NCBI RefSeq assembly: GCF_964355755.1 | Contig: NC_092676.1 | Span: 25,092,288 to 25,156,287, forward strand | DNA length: 64,000 nt | Direction: 5' to 3' | Origin: Antedon mediterranea | Lineage: Eukaryota > Echinodermata > Crinoidea > Comatulida > Antedonidae | Part shown: positions 58,601 through 64,000 of the stretch, piece after piece | Numbering within the stretch: position 1 is the first letter of the stretch | Layout: each line of letters starts with the position of its first letter | Program-made: the position numbers and the translations under genes | Notes under the pieces: generated by a model | The model's database searches: none | Told to the model about the DNA's origin: nothing | Seen by the model: only the letters and a program-made list of their open reading frames with translations

Positions 58601-61600
58601 CGGGGTCACTTGGCGGCAACTTGACGTAGTATTCACAGAAGGACTCAAGATGACTTCGGAAATCAGCGGCAGCAGACATCGACATCTTCAGTCGATTCTT
58701 TCCGATGGGACTCACCTGGCGAAAGTGAAAACATTCATATGTTAAATTCTTAATTCAATCAATTTCATTTAGAAGTGTAACTGTGAGATAAGTTATATAA
58801 TATAATATCATTAATATGATCAATTTCTATATGTCTACAGTTGTAATATGTATTATCAGTATTATGTTCAGTAAAGAATTTCTTGACTAAATATGAATGT
58901 TCAGGAAAAGATAAAAAACAAGTTTTATAAAAATAAAATCAAATAAAAAACTACCGTACTGACGCGGGTATAAGCCCACGCCCCTTGAACATGAAATCAC
59001 GTCAAGTTTTGGAGGTGGGCTTATATCCGAGGATCCAAAAATGCAGATCGTCAAAAACAGCACATGTACACTGTGTATTCCCACCGATTCCACCATGCGA
59101 GCGAGCGCCCTCACGTGTACGACGTTGGCTCTAAATACACGAGGTGTAGAGTGTGGGAAAATTAATTCGTGTAATTTATCGTAGATTATCTTATTTTAAA
59201 CATCAATTGAACAAGTATTTATCAAGCAGAAAAGCAAGTATACAATGTTTGTTAAAAAGATAGAAATGTACCAAAGAAATTTAATAAGCTTGTTTATGGC
59301 AGCCGATACCAAATAGTGGTTTTCCGTTTTGGCGACTTGTTGTAGCGTCGTGTGTGAAGAGCGATCTTCGACCGCGATGGAGTGTAAACAAAACAGGACC
59401 GCTAGGCCTCATATGGCCTAGCGTATATTAGCCTAGCTTGGTTATGATCAGAGGTAGGTGTATTCGGTGTATGGACGTCGCCAAATACAAAATAATGTAT
59501 TACGACACACACTGTAGATCTTCGAATTAATGGGTGGGCTTATACCAGAGTGCCTCATTTTTCATGAAAGTTAGTCAAAAGTCGGGGGTGGGCTTATACC
59601 CAAGTATGGGCTTATACCCGCGTCAGTACGGTAATTGTAAAAACTTTAATTGAAAGAGCTTAGTACAACTGGATAAACAAAAGACAACCTCAGTACCAAT
59701 TTATATTCCTTGGTGAAACATTGAGATAGTGAGATGAGGCCAAATTCAATGAAACAGTCTGTGTCGTGTATAATAAAAATAAAGTCTATTTCACTCTTCT
59801 TGCCTCATCCTTCAGTTGCGACTTTAAGCAGACAACGTGTTGCATACACAAAAGGCAGGTGTAGTATCATCTCACAGGGTCTAAGTATCAAGTTACACAT
59901 CGACTTTTGTGTTTAATATTCCATACCACCTTAATGAATATAACCATCGCTAATCATTAATTATTAATTAATACTATCTAGCAATCAATAATACCTCCGT
60001 TATCTTGATAAACTTTCCCCTTCTGTTTTCTTTCACATCAATGTGGTATCTCTTTGACTGTATAACCACCGTCTTACTAGCCAGGTCTGATCCTGAAAAA
60101 AGACAATCAATTAATTGATGTGATTACTGTACTTTGTAACATATTTTCTGTACTTATTTTTTAAACCATATAATAACATATTATAAATATTTACAGTACT
60201 AAATCAATGTAAAGGTGTACAGATGATGACATGTCATGTCTTTATTTTTTATAAGGAATGAGAGAAATTGACATGACATTGTCATTAAAAGTAATGTGTA
60301 TAAAAATACTTTTAAATACCATACGGTATCTGTATAGCTGCTGATTTTGTGAATCTGTCTGAAAACATACGACATGTTTGATGACTTGGCGCGACGACGG
60401 CAGAGAATATATATACAGTAGGGTAAAAAAAATTCCTTAACAACAAACGTGAATAACCAAATTTCATATCAACAGTACAATACAATGGAATTAGATGAGA
60501 TGCAGCACTGTTAACTGCATGTAATTGTAATACCTCACTGCACTTTATCAATAGTGTAAATATCTCATTATAAATGAATGAATTGCCGTGCACTGTCCAG
60601 CTTCAACTATTCAACTACACCAAATGTATTTAGACTTGAAGCTTAATTGTTAATGCTGTCAATTTTCATTCATAAAAATTATATATTTATTATAATAATA
60701 TACAGTAAAAACTGGATTGGATTAAATAGAAAGAAATATGCATACACAAATTCAGTAAGTCTCTTTAAGCATAGGATGGTCATTAATTAGAGCATGGAAG
60801 AACCAATCCCCCATGATTGGAGTGGTTTCCCATCCAATAGACAGGTTTCATCTAATCAGTGAATTGATAGTTGACCTTTCTGTGATCTGATTGTGAAATT
60901 GGTCTAAATATATTTTTCACAAAACATCGTTGTCCTAATATAGCCGAAAGGCTAAATGAGTCTTAATTAAAAGGTACCCCACCTCAAACGGCGCTAGTTT
61001 TGGTCATGCGGTTTAGGAGATAGTTACAAATGTTGAGTTTACCGTACTGACGCGGGTATAAGCCCACCCCCCTTGAACATGAAATCACGTCAAGTTTGGG
61101 GGGTGGGCTTATACCCGAGGATCCAAAAATGCAGATCGTCAAAAACAGCACATGTACACTGTGTATTCCACCATGCGAGCGAGCGCCCTCACGTGTACGA
61201 CGTTGCCTCTAAACTAAATACACGAGGTGTAGAGTGTCGGAAAATTAAGCTTATAGTTCGTGTAATTTATCGTAGAATATCTTATTTTAAACATCAATTG
61301 AACAAGAATTTATCAAGCAGAAAAGCAAGTATACAATGTTCGTTAAATAGAAATGTACCAAAGAAATTTAATAAGCTTGTTTATGGTAGCCGATACTAAA
61401 TAGTGGTTTTCCGTTTTGGCGACTTGTAGCGTCGTGTGTGAAGCAATCTTCGACCGCGATGGAGTGTAAACAAAACAGGACCGCTAGGCCTCATATGGCC
61501 TAGCGTATATTAGCCTAGCTTGGTTATGATCAAAGGTAGGTGTATTCGGTGTATGGACGTCACCAAATACAAAATAATGTATTAAGACACACACTGTAGA

Positions 61601-63680
61601 TCCTCGAATTAATGGGTGGGCTTATACCCGAGTGCCTCATTTTTCATGAAAATTAGTCAAAAGTCGGGGTGGGCTTATACCCGAGTATGGGCTTATACCC
61701 ACGTCAGTACGGTAATTGTATTGTACAATATAATATACTGCAGATATAAAAATTACAAAAATGAGAATTCCGCAGCCTACTAGGAGGAGTTTATTATATA
61801 TTTCAACAATACTGTACACAAAATGTGGTTATTTATAGTATGTCTACATGGAATACTTTCACTTCTAATGCCAATGCATTTCACAATGGTTGAGTTTTTA
61901 CGCTCCCCAATGATGACCACAAAGAAGAGAACCAAACAGTTCTAATGCAATCACAAACTATGACTGTTGATTTGTGTCCAAAAGCATACAGTAGGTCGTT
62001 ATAATATCTGCTCACAAATTATTATTTTTTTAGGCAAACCTACCGACACAACCACCACAATTTTTTTTTATATTCAATTAAGTATACTATTACTTTCAAC
62101 CTTTATCTTTAATAATAGTTTAGCGTATTTACCATGGTTTAATCAATATTTGTCCTGAATACCCACAATACTATACCTATACTGTATTATCTTATTCAAA
62201 TGATGCATTATGGGTAATACATTATATAATTATGGAGGACTAGGGTAATTCATTGAGGAACTGAATTCACGGTCCAATCACTTTGAGGATCTAATTTCAT
62301 TACCATCTTTTATTTTGAAAAGATAGTAACACAGAGTGTTTTTTAATTTATGCAAACAATACTGCAGCGCTGTGCTGTTGTCATGGAAAACACATTTTTT
62401 AATGAAGTATTCAAAACCCATCGTTTGCAATTTCTATTGAATGATGACATCAATAGAAATCCATAGAACATTCTTTCTAGTGCAATCAGTTAATTGTCCT
62501 GTTCATTGGCGAACTGTAGAAACCGTCCGACTGTACAAAAGTACAATTACTAGGCCAAGACTGCCAAGAACGGAAGTTGTGTAATATAATTAGTGATGAA
62601 CAAAAATGAAATTCTGTATGCAAATTAGGTCAATGTTATAACAGACACTGCAGGAAATATTTCAGAAAATTTTACATTTGATCTGGTAATTTAAAATAAT
62701 GAAATTAATTCTCTCGTTGTTTAATAAATAATGACATGGCATTAAATAGTCAAATATATTATTTTCCAACAAAAATCCAACGTTTAACCTAGCTACAGTA
62801 GGGATAGAAGGCCTAGGCTGCAGGCAAAATCATTTTTGTTTATTTAATTAAAAGTTATTAATATCAAAACTAACTTTTAATATTAAAAATTGTGTGCCTA
62901 GATTTGGAATTAGATAAACTAAGTTCACAATGAATAGGAATATACGCAATACACACACAGCATACTTAAATATTTATGATGAACTGAACTTAATTAAATT
63001 AAAGATTGTGAACACATTTATCATTCTGGTAGTCGTGGTACAAATCCATAGATTATCTTTATTTTTATTTATATTCAACATTGAATAAAATGATAATAAT
63101 GAGTAAAAAAATAAAGAAAAAACAAAATGATGCAATAACTATAGTTTTGTAGAGTAGAATGTAATCGGCTAAGGACACACCTCCTCTTCCGAACTTGACC
63201 TCTCTGCCTCCCAACAGCCGGCTAGGCCTATCGTTTATAGGAAACTGTTTTCCACATCGAGTAGGTACTACATAATTCAACTGAATTTTAACCTATTAAA
63301 TATTCGCAAATGAGAATTCAACCTAATGCATTTCAATTATGTGTTATTCTAAATACCGTTCATTGCAGAATAACCCGCTGTCATTGCCTATACGCTTGTT
63401 ACTATGATTAAATGTACAGCTTATATTTTGACATTAGTAAAGCGGCCATTTTTAGTTTGACCTAGCGATCCGGTGGCGTATCAGATACCAGCTGAAAAGA
63501 TAGGGGTCCTCGCACCACACGCCCATCTTTCAATAACAAGCTGTCATTATCAGCCCGGGTGTCAAAAATCGCCTCAACAATTTACCGAACAGAAAGCGCA
63601 TTATTTAATTGTGCTAGCCTTCCACACTTACTTCCTCTCTGGGCCTGTTCATCAGCCTCCGTGCTATCCCGGTCTGACAT
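55623..63680 (-). CDS. pura: Pur-alpha, single-stranded DNA/RNA-binding protein with three PUR repeats
   Basis: Six coding exons: 63680-63632, 60092-59995, 58715-58497, 58195-58075, 56514-56402, 55769-55623. They join in frame to 747 nt, 248 residues (human PURA has 322). The start [14 protein letters not shown] recalls human MADRDSGSEQ. PUR repeat [33 protein letters not shown], then [20 protein letters not shown]. Repeat [57 protein letters not shown]. Repeat [43 protein letters not shown]. These are near-identical in layout to vertebrate PURA. The vertebrate Gly-rich N-terminal and Gln/Glu-rich C-terminal tails are missing. Known roles of the family are binding purine-rich single strands, strand separation, and transcription and mRNA transport. 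Both complete copies of transposon family F lie in its introns. Confidence 0.95.
56551..56685. repeat. 16-bp tandem repeat
   Basis: About seven copies of CTTAAAGGGGCGTCTC with variants (CTTAAAGGAGCGCCCC, ATTAAAGGAGCG). It begins from GTGGTGTCCACTTAAAGCGG, text of the sort found at transposon ends such as 18890-18905. It lies ~37 bp upstream of Pur-alpha exon 5, within the intron close to its acceptor. Confidence 0.85.
56780..57314. mobile_element. TTAA-type MITE (family B), full length
   Basis: TTAAAGATGTATTGTCCC at the left and GGGACAATACATCTTTAA at the right, with terminal TTAA. The interior matches 39709-40256. It lies in Pur-alpha intron 4. Confidence 0.85.
57880..57970 (+). mobile_element. 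tRNA-derived SINE fragment
   Basis: GGAGTGGAGTTGTAGCTTAG-TGGTTAACATG carries an A box (TAGCTTAGTGG), followed by CCAGGGTTGTGACTCGCAAC. The tail CTACTCCCTAAGCCTAAAAT matches fragments at 21.7 and 44.2 kb. It lies in Pur-alpha intron 4. Confidence 0.6.
58226..58425 (-). mobile_element. tRNA-derived SINE, second copy of the 43225 family
   Basis: The minus strand reads GTAAGGGCGTGTGCCGCGAG, then CCGCATTGCTTGTATCCTTA-GGCAAGA, then GATGCATTATGGGTAATAAT. It ends in an ATT repeat. The tRNA-like middle is deleted relative to 43225-43548. It lies in Pur-alpha intron 3. Confidence 0.7.
58952..59633. mobile_element. DNA element F, copy 1
   Basis: The left end ACCGTACTGACGCGGGTATA-AGCCCAC is mirrored at the right by GGGCTTATACCCGCGTCAGT-ACGGT; TA stands on both sides. 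Subterminal GTGGGCTTATA blocks are repeated. It is 682 bp, in Pur-alpha intron 2. It has no long frame and is therefore non-autonomous. Confidence 0.85.
60093..63631. other. pura: Pur-alpha intron 1
   Basis: A long first intron between the 49-nt start exon and the first PUR-repeat exon. Apart from DNA element F copy 2 it is AT-rich and without coding signal. A GC-richer patch at 63165-63260 (CTTCCGAACTTGACCTCTCT..CCGGCTAGGCC) stands out, but no motif could be assigned. Confidence 0.5.
61040..61713. mobile_element. DNA element F, copy 2
   Basis: Same ends (ACCGTACTGACGCGGGTATA; CCCACGTCAGTACGGT) and closely similar interior to copy 1, in the same orientation, in Pur-alpha intron 1. The best frame (61073-61399) is short and unlike any transposase I know. 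Confidence 0.85.
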
Positions 63681-64000
63681 TTTCCTTCTCCTTTGAGTAG
63701 CTGCCTAGCCAAGCCTTTCTGCGATGAAATATTTTTTTCGCTACGGATCTACAACCAACGACCTCGTTCTGGTCTCCACTTCAGGTTACCATTCGCGAAT
63801 AACTGCTACAGCGCCACCTAACAACAACATCATTTTTGCATAAATGCAACAGGCGTTTCTCATTGGTCAATTGTTACCAATTGTTGACATTACATTTTTG
63901 TTTGTTACATAATTATTTCTTTATATCTTATGTTTTAGTTTTCGAAACCATAACACCAGAAAAGGCTAGATATCTGAACATATTTTATTGGAAAGAAAGG
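63681..64000. promoter_or_regulatory. Upstream region of Pur-alpha
   Basis: The 320 bp before the Pur-alpha start codon (minus strand) should contain its 5' UTR and perhaps promoter. It is less AT-rich near the start, with GAACGAGGTCGTTGGTTGTA and GGTGGCGCTGTAGCAGTTAT. No TATA box is evident. Confidence 0.3.

Noticed and set aside
61073-61399. 108-codon plus-strand frame as a transposase
   Set aside because: The related copy at 58952-59633 does not keep this frame open, and no catalytic DDE-type or helicase motif is visible.
1-64000. CRISPR arrays, bacterial operons, phage or integrated viral genes
   Set aside because: Direct repeats here are uninterrupted minisatellites without spacers. 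Genes are spliced, and no viral structural or polymerase frame was recognised.

Overview
This 64 kb window looks like nuclear DNA of an invertebrate animal. It is AT-rich, has long intron-rich genes with GT..AG splice sites, and is heavily seeded with short transposon-derived repeats. Short runs of the motif AGGCCTA recur throughout. Gene content (ITFG2, Pur-alpha, a class I Rab11-FIP, a SEC14/spectrin scaffold, a multi-Kazal secreted protein) and repeat style fit an invertebrate deuterostome, most likely an echinoderm. That placement is an inference from memory of such genomes, not a search result. No bacterial, plasmid, phage or CRISPR features were seen.

Layout. Five of six recognisable genes lie on the minus strand. 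(1) 1-5.7 kb: 5' part of a secreted multi-Kazal protein built from duplicated phase 1-1 exons and Gly-Arg-Pro-Asp-Gly-Ala repeats; it runs off the left edge. (2) 5.7-15.2 kb: gene-poor, with a LINE tail, tRNA-type SINEs and a 5'-truncated Penelope-like element carrying a GIY-YIG endonuclease and a 15-bp target duplication. (3) 15.2-23.1 kb: ITFG2 (KICSTOR subunit), 13 coding exons, with a 48-bp minisatellite and a Helentron-like element in its introns. (4) 25.1-32.4 kb: a ~1372-residue CRAL-TRIO/SEC14 plus spectrin-repeat protein with a long disordered tail and no GEF domain. (5) 36.4-37.1 kb, plus strand: a 114-residue secreted peptide or precursor that I do not recognise. (6) 41.2-50.0 kb: class I Rab11-FIP (C2 domain at the N-terminus, Rab11-binding domain at the C-terminus). 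(7) 55.6-63.7 kb: Pur-alpha with three PUR repeats in six coding exons.

The genes do not form an operon-like or obviously cooperating system. ITFG2 (nutrient signalling at the lysosome) and Rab11-FIP (recycling endosomes) both act on endomembranes, but their proximity is not evidence of joint function. The most distinctive biology is the exon-shuffled Kazal gene, including an apparently exonised chimeric exon; the unrecognised secreted peptide; the Pur-alpha intron pattern, which follows the protein's internal repeat symmetry; and a rich set of non-autonomous DNA elements, some nested. Exon coordinates were derived by hand from reading frames, splice consensus and phase agreement. UTR ends are mostly unknown.
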